Shown here: in pieces, positions 34,565-42,228 of the stretch | Layout: every line of letters starts with the position of its first letter | Numbering within the stretch: position 1 is the stretch's first letter | Source: an uncultured Oscillospiraceae bacterium | Lineage (GTDB): Bacteria > Bacillota > Clostridia > Oscillospirales > Oscillospiraceae | DNA: 64,000 nucleotides | Reading direction: 5' to 3' | NCBI GenBank assembly: GCA_947629795.1 | Contig: CANRFC010000004.1 | Coordinates: 1-64,000, forward strand | Notes under the pieces: generated by a model | Database searches by the model: none | Told to the model about the DNA's origin: nothing | What the model saw: only the letters and a program-made list of their open reading frames with translations | Program-made: the position numbers and the translations under genes

Positions 34565-35977
34565 TTACCGGCACAGCCGGGCCATGGCCAGGGTAAAGAT
34601 CTTGGCCGACTTCACCAGCAGCTCCACGCTGGCCTGCTCGTTGGGGGAGTGCATCTTGGGATCAAAGCCGGGGAACTTGCACCCGAAGGCCACGCCGCCG
34701 GGGATGTCGTGGACATAGGTCCCGCCGCCGATGGCGATGGGCTTGGGGTCGGCCTGGCCGGTAAAGGCGGTATAGCACTCCAGCAGGGTCTTCACCAGGG
34801 GGGAGTCGGCGCTCACGCAGTGGGCGGCGGTCATCTCCCCGTCGCCGGTGACGGCAATGCCGTACCTGGCAAAGCTGGCCTCGGCGGCCTTTTTGCAGTT
34901 GTCCTCGTTGGCGCACAGGGGGAAGCGGGAATCGATCTTGGCGGAGAACCCGGTCTCGCCCAGGGTCATCAGGGCCAGATTCAGGGTGAGGGCCCCGCTC
35001 TCGGGGTCGGACTGGGCGATGCCCAGGCCCTCGCCCCGGTTGTCCCCGAAGGGGAAGAGCTCATGCATGCCCCGGATGGCCCGGGTGGACTCACACTCAG
35101 CCAGGGGCAGGGCGGAGAGGACCTCCAGGAGGGCCTGGATGGCGTTGATGCCGTCGTCGGGATTGGCGGCGTGGGCGTTGCGGCCCGCGCAGTGGATGCT
35201 CACGTTCTCCCCCTTGTCGGTGACGGTGAAGGAGGCCCCGGACTTGCGCTCCACGGCGGCGCACAGGTCCAGCACATTCTTGGCGCTCACCCCCAGCACC
35301 TCGGCGGCCGCCTCGGGGGGCACCACGTTGACCCGGAAGCCGCCATTCAGGGCGGACACCCTGGGCAGGGCGCTCTGGGCACCCCAGGAGGCCCCGAAGT
35401 CCGGGTGATAGTGGCCCTTCTCGATGTTGATGACGGGGAACTGGGCATCGGGGGTAAAGGTCTGGGGAGCATAGGGCTCCCGGGCATAGTAGTAGGCGAT
35501 GTCGGCGCTGCCGGACTCCTCATCGGTGCCCAGGATCAGCCGGACGTTCTTGCTCAGGGGGATATTCAGGTCCCGCAGGGCCTTCATGGCGAACAGGGCG
35601 GCCACGGCGGGGCCCTTGTCGTCGCTGACCCCCCGGCCGTAGAGCATCCCGTCCTTCTCCACGCAGGTGTAGGGGTCGGTATTCCAGCCGGTGCCCTCCC
35701 CCACCACGTCCATGTGGGCCAGGACGTGGAGCTGGGTCTCCTTGTCGTTGAGGTCGGCCAGGCCCACGTAGTTGTCGTAGTTCCGGGTGGCAAAGCCCAG
35801 CTCGGCACAGAGCTTCAGGGCCTCCTCCAGGGCGGCCTTGGGGCCGGGGCCGAAGGGAGCGCCGGGGGCGGGATCCCCCTTCACGCTCTTCACCGCCACC
35901 AGCCGGCCGATGGCGGCCACAAGCTCCTTCTGCACCTTGGGATCGTCAAAATAGGCGTTGATCTCCTGCTCGTACAT
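34565..35977 (-). CDS. Dipeptidase of the M20 family (PepV/Sapep type)
   Basis: A 470-residue metallopeptidase that splits dipeptides in the cytoplasm. M20 family motifs include 'LHVLAHMDVVGEGTGWNTDPYTCVEKDGMLYGRGVSDDKGPAVAAL' with metal ligands His and Asp, 'LGTDEESGSADI' with the catalytic Glu-Glu, and 'AIGGGTYVHDIPGGVAFG'. The length fits PepV/Sapep rather than the smaller carboxypeptidases. AAGGAGTGAAGGA lies before the ATG. It starts six bases after the transcriptional regulator, which suggests that the regulator controls peptide or amino-acid use. Confidence 0.93.
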   Translation of the reverse strand: MYEQEINAYFDDPKVQKELVAAIGRLVAVKSVKGDPAPGAPFGPGPKAALEEALKLCAELGFATRNYDNYVGLADLNDKETQLHVLAHMDVVGEGTGWNTDPYTCVEKDGMLYGRGVSDDKGPAVAALFAMKALRDLNIPLSKNVRLILGTDEESGSADIAYYYAREPYAPQTFTPDAQFPVINIEKGHYHPDFGASWGAQSALPRVSALNGGFRVNVVPPEAAAEVLGVSAKNVLDLCAAVERKSGASFTVTDKGENVSIHCAGRNAHAANPDDGINAIQALLEVLSALPLAECESTRAIRGMHELFPFGDNRGEGLGIAQSDPESGALTLNLALMTLGETGFSAKIDSRFPLCANEDNCKKAAEASFARYGIAVTGDGEMTAAHCVSADSPLVKTLLECYTAFTGQADPKPIAIGGGTYVHDIPGGVAFGCKFPGFDPKMHSPNEQASVELLVKSAKIFTLAMARLCR

Positions 35978-35983
35978 GATCCT

Positions 35984-36628
35984 TCACTCCTTACGGGCGG
36001 CTGCCTTTTCCGCGGCAAGCTCGTCCAAATATTTATAAACGGTATATCGGGACACCTTCAGCCGCTGGGCCACAAAGGGCACCGACTTGCGGAAGGAGAA
36101 GACGTTTTTCTGGTCCATCAGGGCGATGAGCTTCAGCCGCTCCCGCTTGTCCAGCTGGTCCACCGGCTTGCCCAGGGAGGAGATGCACTCTTCCACGATC
36201 TGCCAGAGCTGCCCCTCCCCTCCGGTCCACAGGGCGCTCTGGAGGTCAGCGTCGGCGCTCATGAGCCCCACCAGGGTCCGGTTGGCGAAGGCCAGGGAGG
36301 TAAAGTCGAAGTCGATGCCCAGGGCCAGATCGAAGCCCTCCCCCCGCATGTGGAAGGTGGAGGATTTCACCTGGGCCCCGTTGGGGGTGGTGGCAAAGAG
36401 GTTGACGAAGTCGGTGGTGAGGGCGGAGGAGTCGATGAGCTTCCCTGACCCCAGGATATCCAGGGTGGAGCCCACCTCCCGGCCCGAGACCTGCCCGTTG
36501 TAGATGGACAGGATGGGGTGGTTGGGGTCCCCCATGTCCTGGACCAGGGTCTCGCAGGAGGCGCCGAACATCTCGGCGATCCCTCTGGCGGTGCGGTCCA
36601 GAAACTCGAACGCCTCGTCCTTGGTCAT
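35984..36628 (-). CDS. YheO-type PAS domain and HTH transcriptional regulator
   Basis: A 214-residue regulator. Residues 5-125 match the YheO-like PAS domain ('CETLVQDMGDPNHPILSIYNGQVSGREVGS'; 'TTPNGAQVKSSTFHM'). The C-terminal part (about 150-205) matches the DauR-type helix-turn-helix: 'LDKRERLKLIALMDQKNVFSFRKSVPFVAQRLKVSRYTVYKYLDEL'. The family includes DauR of Pseudomonas, which controls D-arginine breakdown. The ATG at 36628 is chosen from the GAAGGAAGGGGG site. It heads an operon with a dipeptidase and a lipoprotein, so an amino-acid or peptide-related signal is a reasonable guess. Confidence 0.88.
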   Translation of the reverse strand: MTKDEAFEFLDRTARGIAEMFGASCETLVQDMGDPNHPILSIYNGQVSGREVGSTLDILGSGKLIDSSALTTDFVNLFATTPNGAQVKSSTFHMRGEGFDLALGIDFDFTSLAFANRTLVGLMSADADLQSALWTGGEGQLWQIVEECISSLGKPVDQLDKRERLKLIALMDQKNVFSFRKSVPFVAQRLKVSRYTVYKYLDELAAEKAAARKE

Positions 36629-36733
36629 GGCCAAGCCCCCTTCCTTCAGCGATGACAGTTTATCATTCCGGCACCGAAAAGGCAAGCCCTTTCCGGGCCC
36701 TCTCCCCTGTTTCGGGAAGAAACCTCATGGCCT

Positions 36734-36762
36734 ATCATACCATATTTTTCCCTCTTTGCAAA
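36734..36762 (-). promoter_or_regulatory. Promoter of PAS-HTH regulator operon
   Basis: On the minus strand, TTTGCA (36757-36762), 17 bp, TATGAT (36734-36739), with TG one base before the -10 hexamer. Confidence 0.65.
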
Positions 36763-36900
36763 GGGCCGGCGGATTTACAAATTATTCATAGTTCTTTCAA
36801 AGTTTCGCCGTAATTGTTTGGTATCTTATCAGTGGACACAGGAAGAAGACGAACACACATCCTCCCTAACCCATCCCTCTCCTATCTCTCTGCAACACAC

Positions 36901-36936
36901 ACAAGAAGCCCCCGGCTCGCGCCGGGGGCTTCTTGT
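36901..36936 (-). terminator. Terminator of beta-CASP gene
   Basis: A perfect 16-bp stem (36901-36916 / 36921-36936) with loop TCGC. The stem base is A/T-rich and the U-tract weak. Confidence 0.7.
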
Positions 36937-36961
36937 GTTCCCGGGACGGGATGCCGCCGCC

Positions 36962-38563
36962 TCAGCGGTCGAATTTCTTGATGAGCAGCTTGATGGCCTC
37001 GGCAAACTTGTTCAGGTCCTTGTTGGTGCCGCCCTTGTTGTGGCGGATGACGGTGAGGAGCTGCTGCCCCAGCTCCTCCAGCCGCCGGTAGGCGGGAGAC
37101 CCGGCGGGGGAGGCCGGCTGGCTCTCCTTCACCGCCGGCGGGATGCCCGCCGCCAGCATCCGGTCGTGGAGCAGGTCATAGACCTCCTCATAGTCCGGGG
37201 CGTGGGCGGAAAAGCCCCGCTCCTTCAGGGTCTGGGCGTACTCCACCGTCACGTCCTTGTCCCCGTGGACCACAAAGACCTGGTGGGGCTTGGGGGAGAA
37301 GTGGCCGATCCAGTCCAGCAGCCCGTTCTTGTCCGCGTGGGAGGACAGGCCCTCCACTCTCGTGATCTTCGCCCGCACGGCGATCTCCTCGCCGAAGAGC
37401 TTCACGCTCTCCGCACCCTCCAGCAGCCGGCGGCCCAGGCTGCCCTCGGCCTGATAGCCCACGAAGACCACGGCGCACTCCGGCCGCCACAGGTTGTGCT
37501 TGAGATGGTGGCGGATGCGTCCCGCGTCGCACATGCCCGAGGCCGAGATGATCACCCGGCACTTGCCGTCGGCGTTGAGCAGCTTGGACTCGTCCACCGA
37601 CTGGGTGAGCACCAGGTCGGGGAAGGTGAACAGGTTCCCCTTCTGAATGGCCTCGATGGCGTCGGCGTCCAGATAGCCGGCGAGGTCCCCGGCGAAGATC
37701 TGGGTGGCCTCCCGGGCCAGGGGGGAGTCCACCACCACCTCAAAGTTGGGCCGGCTCTTCACCAGGCCCTCCTCCTTGATCTCCCGGATGAAGTACAAAA
37801 GCTCCTGGGTCCGCCCCACGGCAAAGGCGGGGATGATCACGTTGCCCCCCTTGGCCATGGTCTCGTCGATGATGGCGGCCAGCTCGTTTTTATAGCCGCC
37901 CCGGGCCCTGTCGTGGAGCCTGTCGCCGTAGGTGGACTCGGTGACCACATAGTCGGCACTCACTCCCACATACTGGGGGTCCCGGATGATGGGCTGGTCG
38001 GTGTTGCCCAGATCGCCGGAGAAGACCACCGTCTTGCTCACGTGGTTCTCGGTGAGGTGGAAAATGACCTCCGCCGAGCCCAGCAGGTGCCCGGCGTCGA
38101 TGAACTCCGCCGTCACGTCGTCGTGGAGCTCCACCGTCTCGCCGTACTCCACGCTCACCAGGTGCTTCAGGGTCTCCTGGGCGTCGGCGATGGTGTACAG
38201 CGGCTCCACCGGGGGCTTGCCCGAGCGCTTTCCCTTCTGGTTCTCCCACTGGGCGTCGCTCTCCTGGATGTGGGCCGAGTCCAGCAGCATGATCTCCAGC
38301 AGCTTGGCGGTGAGCCGGGTGCAGTAGATCTTCCCCTGGAAGCCCTGCTTGATGAGCAGAGGCAGCCGCCCCGAGTGGTCGATGTGGGCGTGGGTGACCA
38401 CCACCGCCTCCAGCATCCCGGGGGTGAAATCCAGAACGGCGTTGTCCACCTCGTCCCTGCCCTGCTGCAGTCCGCAGTCCACCAGGTATTTCCGCCCGCC
38501 GCACTCCACACAGTGGCAGGACCCGGTCACCGCCCGCGCCGCGCCGAAAAAGGTGAGTTTCAT
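36962..38563 (-). CDS. MBL-fold beta-CASP RNA-processing-type protein
   Basis: A 533-residue member of the metallo-beta-lactamase/beta-CASP family, which includes RNases and mRNA 3'-end nucleases. Motif 2 is 'VVTHAHIDHSGRLP', with further metal ligands in 'FIDAGHLLGSAEV' and 'VVFSGDLGN', the beta-CASP region has 'VIIPAFAVGRTQELLYFI' and 'VVDSPLA', and the final histidine motifs are 'IISASGMCDAGRIRHHL' and 'GLSSHADKNGLLDW'. About 75 extra residues follow the core and end in a basic helix. It resembles the YSH1-like exonuclease group; the target RNA is unknown. The start is chosen from GGGAGG before the ATG at 38563. Confidence 0.92.
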   Translation of the reverse strand: MKLTFFGAARAVTGSCHCVECGGRKYLVDCGLQQGRDEVDNAVLDFTPGMLEAVVVTHAHIDHSGRLPLLIKQGFQGKIYCTRLTAKLLEIMLLDSAHIQESDAQWENQKGKRSGKPPVEPLYTIADAQETLKHLVSVEYGETVELHDDVTAEFIDAGHLLGSAEVIFHLTENHVSKTVVFSGDLGNTDQPIIRDPQYVGVSADYVVTESTYGDRLHDRARGGYKNELAAIIDETMAKGGNVIIPAFAVGRTQELLYFIREIKEEGLVKSRPNFEVVVDSPLAREATQIFAGDLAGYLDADAIEAIQKGNLFTFPDLVLTQSVDESKLLNADGKCRVIISASGMCDAGRIRHHLKHNLWRPECAVVFVGYQAEGSLGRRLLEGAESVKLFGEEIAVRAKITRVEGLSSHADKNGLLDWIGHFSPKPHQVFVVHGDKDVTVEYAQTLKERGFSAHAPDYEEVYDLLHDRMLAAGIPPAVKESQPASPAGSPAYRRLEELGQQLLTVIRHNKGGTNKDLNKFAEAIKLLIKKFDR

Positions 38564-38690
38564 CGGAACACCTCCCATTTTTTCTATTTTTTAGTATAGC
38601 ATATCTCCATGGAAAATGCACGGAAAACAAAATGAAAAAGGATAAATCCCCCATCCTATCGAATCTCTCACCATTCCGCCCCGACCGAAT

Positions 38691-38728
38691 GGTTCCCCCT
38701 GTGCGACCTAAGCCACACAGGGGGAACC
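38691..38728. repeat. Perfect 13-bp inverted repeat
   Basis: GGTTCCCCCTGTG (38691-38703) and its exact complement (38716-38728), with a 12-base loop. It lies 41 bp after the XRE stop codon on the minus strand and lacks a U-tract on either side, so it is not a typical intrinsic terminator. Confidence 0.6.
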
Positions 38729-38768
38729 TAAAATGAAGGTCAGGGAATGCCACCCCTCCCCTCACTCT

Positions 38769-38990
38769 CTACAAAACATCGGCATAATCCACATGCAGCA
38801 GTGAGACCAGAAGCTTCAGTTCGTCCAGGTAAATGTGCCGCTGTCCCACCTCCATTTTGGCTAATGCGCTACGGGTAATGTCGCACCCGTTGACCTGGAG
38901 CTTGGCGGCAAGCTGCTCCTGGGTCATTTTTCGTGCCTCGCGGATGGTGCGAAGTCTCTGCCCCACCTGTCTTTCGTACCCTGCATCCAT
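38769..38990 (-). CDS. Small XRE-family repressor-like regulator
   Basis: A 73-residue protein that is essentially one Cro/C1-type helix-turn-helix: 'RQVGQRLRTIREARKMTQEQLAAKLQVNGCDITRSALAKMEVGQRHIYLDELKLLVSLL'. The ATG at 38990 has GAGGTGG seven bases upstream; the earlier ATG at 39023 lies inside a putative operator. Two copies of a TTGCACCTAT...GGTGC element lie in the divergent region to the right, one a perfect palindrome, which strongly suggests that this protein regulates itself and the divergent gene. It is base-compositionally less GC-rich than its neighbours, as is the broken gene opposite. Confidence 0.88.
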   Translation of the reverse strand: MDAGYERQVGQRLRTIREARKMTQEQLAAKLQVNGCDITRSALAKMEVGQRHIYLDELKLLVSLLHVDYADVL

Positions 38991-39017
38991 GAAAGCCACC
39001 TCGAATACCGTCCAAAT

Positions 39018-39037
39018 TTGCACCTATTTCGGTGCTT
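39018..39037. promoter_or_regulatory. Imperfect operator copy for XRE regulator
   Basis: TTGCACCTATTTCGGTGCTT is an imperfect copy of the palindrome at 39075-39094. It lies about 28 bp before the XRE start codon, where binding would block XRE transcription. Confidence 0.65.
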
Positions 39038-39041
39038 TTTC

Positions 39042-39070
39042 TTGACAGTATTCTATGTGTGTGCTAAGAT
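39042..39070 (+). promoter_or_regulatory. Strong promoter divergent from XRE gene
   Basis: TTGACA (39042-39047, consensus), 17 bp, TAAGAT (39065-39070), with TG one base before the -10. It is directly followed by the operator palindrome. Confidence 0.8.
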
Positions 39071-39074
39071 AATT

Positions 39075-39094
39075 TTGCACCTATATAGGTGCAA
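39075..39094. promoter_or_regulatory. Palindromic operator
   Basis: TTGCACCTATATAGGTGCAA is a perfect 20-bp palindrome located about at the transcription start of the promoter at 39042-39070. The XRE protein encoded 85 bp away is the likely binder. Confidence 0.75.
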
Positions 39095-39116
39095 CTCTTC
39101 GAAAGGGAATCAAAGC

Positions 39117-39729
39117 ATGAAATGTTACTGTCACCCGGACTGTGACATCGCAGTGACCTGTGCAAAATGTGGAAGCGGTGGGTCTGTCTGTGTTTTGCAA
39201 ATTTGTGTTACAAAACCTTTACCGCAATTGGAAAGGAAATTGATGAAATGGAGACACGTTTGTGATGATTTTCTTCTTTGGCAGCGGCTTTCTCACGTTT
39301 CTCGGCGTCATCTTTTTTATTATCCTGCTCATCAGCGGGTCCTTCGCCGTCTGGCTGGCAGAGCACGCCATTGGGACTGGTATCGTACTGATTATTCTGC
39401 ACCTCTGCTGCTCCATCAGCACTGTTGAAACCTTGCATGAACGGTTTCAACGCAGATCGGCACTTCTTCTGAGCCTGCTCCGCGTCATCCCGCCTGTTGC
39501 GGTGCTGGTCGCCGCATATCCGTATCTGCAGCGGGAGATTGCACTTCACGGGGTCAGTGAAGCCACCTTCGATTTGGCGGTCTGCCTCGGCATTTACTTT
39601 GCCGCAAGCTGCATTTGGCGGAAGCTGGTCATTGATAACGGTGCGGCCCCGGGCAGGACCGTTTTCCTCACCCTCGCACATCTCCTGATTTCCTGCTTTT
39701 TTATCCTCGCTTTCTTGTTCGCCGCCTGA
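39117..39729 (+). pseudogene. Broken gene: Cys-rich N terminus plus membrane protein
   Basis: The ATG at 39117 (AAAGGGA upstream) opens a Cys/His-rich start, 'MKCYCHPDCDIAVTCAKCG', of the kind seen in small zinc-binding N termini of Clostridial membrane proteins. The sense then shifts: from about 39180 the plausible continuation is in another frame ('CYKTFTAIGKEIDEMETRL', stop at 39263-39265). From the GTG at 39262 it is in the third frame, giving a membrane protein with four or so hydrophobic segments ('MIFFFGSGFLTFLGVIFFIILLISG' onward) that ends at 39729. Two small indels would restore one protein of about 200 residues. Alternatively the last part is translated on its own by stop-start overlap (TGATG). 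Composition is less GC-rich than its surroundings, hinting at transfer. Confidence 0.6.
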
Positions 39730-39764
39730 CCTCCCCGCCCCCTCCAAACGCAGTTCCCTATATC

Positions 39765-39794
39765 AAAAAACCGGCCCGTCTGGGCCGGTTTTTT
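39765..39794. terminator. Bidirectional terminator
   Basis: Stem CCGGCCC (39771-39777) / GGGCCGG (39782-39788) extended by A6 on the left and T6 on the right. It lies between the broken gene and the convergent CBS-domain gene. Confidence 0.85.
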
Positions 39795-39801
39795 CTGTCT
39801 G

Positions 39802-40716
39802 CTATTTTTCTTCCGTTTGCTTTTCCTCCATCTCCACCTTGCTCACCTTGGCCCACTCCACCCGGCGGTCGCTGAGCTGCTCCACCTCGATGTGCAGGCC
39901 GTCGGCGTCCACCCGGGGATGGGTGCCGTCGGCGGGGATCACGTCCAGCCGGGCAAAGACCAGGCCGCCCAGGGTCTCGGCCTCCTCGTCCTCCGGGAAC
40001 TCCATCCCCAGGGCCTCGGCGATGTCCTCCAGCTCGGCCGAGCCGGCGATGCGCCAGAGATTCTCCCCCAGGGGCACGATCTCCCGCTCCTCCTTGGGGT
40101 CGAACTCGTCGTAGATATCCCCCACCAGCTCCTCGATCAGGTCCTCCATGGTGATGATGCCGCTGGTGCCGCCGTACTCATCCACCACCACGGCAAAGTG
40201 GATCTTCCGGCTCTGCATGTCCCGGAAGAGCACGTCGGTGCGCACCGTCTCGGGGACGAAATACACCTTCCGCAGCAGCTCCCGCAGGGGCTTGGGCCGC
40301 TCCTCCCGGGCGTTGAGCAGGTAGTCCCGGGTATTCAAAAGCCCGATGACGTCGTCCTGGTCCTCGTCGTAGACCGGGAAGCGGGTCAGACCGGAGCGGC
40401 GGATCAGGTCCATGATCTCCTCGTCGCTGTCCTCGATCCAGATCATCTCCACATCGGTGCGGTGGACCATCACGTCGGCGGCGGTGGAGTTGTTGAATTC
40501 GAAGACGTTCTCGATGAGCTCCTTCTCCTCCTTCTCAATGGCGCCGGTCTCCTCGCCGGCGTCCACCATCTGGCGGATGTCCTCCTCCGAGGCGCGCCGG
40601 TTCATGGCCCGGAGCCGGAGAGCAAGGACCACGCAGCCCACGGCCAGGGCCGCGCAGCACAGGGCCAGGGCGATGATGGCGATGAGGGATAAGGGGGGTG
40701 TGGCAGGGTCGGGCAC
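39802..40716 (-). CDS. CBS-domain transporter-associated protein (HlyC/CorC family)
   Basis: A 304-residue membrane-anchored protein with one N-terminal helix (about 10-32). It has 'EKEEKELIENVFEFNNSTAADVMVHRTDV', two CBS domains ('GLTRFPVYDEDQDDVIGLLNTRDYL'; 'MQSRKIHFAVVVDEYGGTSGIITMEDLIEELVGDIYDEFD') and a C-terminal CorC_HlyC domain ('GSAELEDIAEALGMEFPEDEEAETLGGLVFARL'). It lacks the larger DUF21 membrane domain of MpfA/CorB-like transporters, which may mean a regulatory role in ion homeostasis. The GTG at 40716 has AAAGGAGG eight bases before it. A promoter with TGCTATACT lies at 40754-40759, back to back with that of the CLC gene. Confidence 0.9.
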   Translation of the reverse strand: MPDPATPPLSLIAIIALALCCAALAVGCVVLALRLRAMNRRASEEDIRQMVDAGEETGAIEKEEKELIENVFEFNNSTAADVMVHRTDVEMIWIEDSDEEIMDLIRRSGLTRFPVYDEDQDDVIGLLNTRDYLLNAREERPKPLRELLRKVYFVPETVRTDVLFRDMQSRKIHFAVVVDEYGGTSGIITMEDLIEELVGDIYDEFDPKEEREIVPLGENLWRIAGSAELEDIAEALGMEFPEDEEAETLGGLVFARLDVIPADGTHPRVDADGLHIEVEQLSDRRVEWAKVSKVEMEEKQTEEK

Positions 40717-40753
40717 GGGAAATTCCTCCTTTATGTCGCGAAAATACAGGGTA

Positions 40754-40786
40754 AGTATAGCACACTGCGCAAGAAAATGATATAAT
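40754..40786. promoter_or_regulatory. Back-to-back extended -10 promoters
   Basis: The minus strand has TGC-TATACT (-10 at 40754-40759) for the CBS gene, and the + strand has TGA-TATAAT (-10 at 40781-40786) for the CLC gene. Neither has a good -35, in keeping with extended -10 promoters. Confidence 0.55.
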
Positions 40787-40821
40787 GAAAGCGTATTTTT
40801 TTGAAGAAGCGGTGATTTTTT

Positions 40822-42078
40822 GTGGAAAATTGGCGCAAGACTGAGGAAAAAGAGCTCCTGGAACTGGGCGGACACCTCCTGGCCCTGGTCACGTGGGCAG
40901 TGATCGCGGCGGTCCTGGGGTTGTTGGTGGGCCTGGTGGGGGTGAGCTTCCACCTGGCGGTGGAGCTGGCCACCGAGGCCCGGCAGGCCCACCCCTGGCT
41001 GCTCCTCCTGCTGCCCCTGGCGGGGCTTGCCATCGTGGGGCTCTACCACGCCTGCGGGGTCCGGGAGGACAAGGGCACCAACCTGGTCCTGAGTGCCGTC
41101 CGGGGGGAGGCCCCTTTGGCCCTGCGCACCGCCCCCCTCATCTTCCTGGGCTCCACCCTCACCCACCTGTGCGGCGGCTCCTCCGGCCGGGAGGGGGCCG
41201 CCCTCCAGATCGGCGGGTCCATCGCCTCGGGCCTGGGCCGGCGGCTGGGTTTTCAGGCCGAGGACCAGCGGGTGCTGGTGGTGTGTGGCATGGCCGCCGC
41301 CTTCTCCGCCCTCTTCGGCACCCCCCTCACCGCCGCCATCTTCGCCCTGGAGGTGGTCCACGTGGGGGTGATGCACTACGCCGCCCTCTTCCCCGCCCTC
41401 CTCTCCTCCCTCACCGCCTTCCTCCTGGCCCAGGCCCTGGGGGTCTCCCCCACCGCCTACGCCGTGACCCACATTCCCGCCCTCTCCCCCCTGGTCCTGG
41501 TCCAGGCCACCGTCCTGGGTGTCCTGTGCGCCCTGGCGGCCATCCTCTTCTACCAGGCCATGCACGGCGCCCACGACCTCTATCACTATCTCTTTAAAAA
41601 CCCCTACCTCATCGCCGCCGCGGGCGGGGCCCTGGTGGTCCTCCTCTCGGTCCTGGAGGGCAGCGGGGACTACAACGGCGTGGGCGGGCACGTCATCACC
41701 GCCGCCGTGGCGGGAAATGCCCTCCCCGGGGCCTTCCTGCTGAAGATCCTCTTCACCGCCCTCACCCTGGGCGCCGGGTTCAAGGGGGGCGAGATCGTCC
41801 CCTCCTTCTTCGTGGGGGCCACCTTCGGCTGCACCGTGGGGCCCCTTCTGGGCCTGCCCGCCTCCTTCTCGGCGGCGGCGGGGATCGTGGGGGTCTTCTG
41901 CGGGGTGACCAACTGCCCCCTGTCCTCGGTGTTCCTGGCCTATGAGCTCTTCGGCGGGGCGGGTCTGCCCCTCTTCGCCGGGGTGTGCGCCGTGAGCTAC
42001 CTTATCTCGGGCTACGGCGGGCTCTACTCCGCCCAGGAGATCGTCTACTCCAAATCCCGCCCCCAGAAGCGGGTCTGA
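40822..42078 (+). CDS. CLC-family chloride or fluoride channel/antiporter
   Basis: A 418-residue integral membrane protein of the CLC family. The gating-glutamate motif appears as 'GGSSGREGAALQIGGSIASGLG', and the C-terminal half has 'GAGFKGGEIVPSFFVGATFGCTVG'. No CBS domains follow. The usual chloride motif GSGIP is not visible, and 'GREGA' together with 'SGDYNGVG' resembles the bacterial fluoride-exporting CLC-F branch as I remember it, so F-/H+ exchange is possible. No fluoride riboswitch fits in the very short leader. The start is a GTG with only a weak GGTGA site. It diverges from the CBS gene. Confidence 0.9.
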   Translation: MENWRKTEEKELLELGGHLLALVTWAVIAAVLGLLVGLVGVSFHLAVELATEARQAHPWLLLLLPLAGLAIVGLYHACGVREDKGTNLVLSAVRGEAPLALRTAPLIFLGSTLTHLCGGSSGREGAALQIGGSIASGLGRRLGFQAEDQRVLVVCGMAAAFSALFGTPLTAAIFALEVVHVGVMHYAALFPALLSSLTAFLLAQALGVSPTAYAVTHIPALSPLVLVQATVLGVLCALAAILFYQAMHGAHDLYHYLFKNPYLIAAAGGALVVLLSVLEGSGDYNGVGGHVITAAVAGNALPGAFLLKILFTALTLGAGFKGGEIVPSFFVGATFGCTVGPLLGLPASFSAAAGIVGVFCGVTNCPLSSVFLAYELFGGAGLPLFAGVCAVSYLISGYGGLYSAQEIVYSKSRPQKRV

Positions 42079-42090
42079 GAGACCGAAAAG

Positions 42091-42122
42091 GGCTCCGGGA
42101 GGTCTTTCCCGGAGCCTTTTTT
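42091..42122 (+). terminator. CLC gene terminator
   Basis: Stem GGCTCCGGGA (42091-42100) / TCCCGGAGCC (42107-42116) followed by TTTTTT. Confidence 0.85.
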
Positions 42123-42174
42123 GGGGGGGTAGAGACGGTGGAAAAGGCCCGTGAGAGGGCAAGCTGAAAACAGC

Positions 42175-42204
42175 AAAAAAGAGCTCCGGAAGGATCCGGA
42201 GCTC
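42175..42204 (-). terminator. Terminator of SLH 5'-nucleotidase gene
   Basis: Stem GAGCTCCGGA (42181-42190) / TCCGGAGCTC (42195-42204). A6 at 42175-42180 gives the U-tract on the minus strand. Confidence 0.85.
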
Positions 42205-42228
42205 TTTTTGTCGGAATTTTGGAAAGGC

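Larger units (their letters stand above)
36629..36961. other. Gene-free region with regulator promoter and terminator
   Basis: This 333-bp region has no gene. It holds the promoter of the PAS-HTH operon (36734-36762) and the terminator of the beta-CASP gene (36901-36936). The 36780-36895 part is AT-richer than average and shows nothing I can name. Confidence 0.6.

Noticed and set aside
39208-39747. Minus-strand gene of 179 codons opposite the broken membrane gene
   Set aside because: Its composition (highly charged, Lys/Glu/Asp-rich) is the expected antisense of a hydrophobic protein, and it has no start site support.
40787-40821. Fluoride riboswitch before the CLC gene
   Set aside because: Only about 35 bases lie between the -10 and the start codon, too few for the crcB motif, and no matching sequence is visible.
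42120-42162. Long upstream extension of the CBS-domain gene across the CLC region
   Set aside because: The open frame from 42162 runs antisense through the CLC gene. The GTG at 40716 has an excellent AAAGGAGG site and fits the family start.
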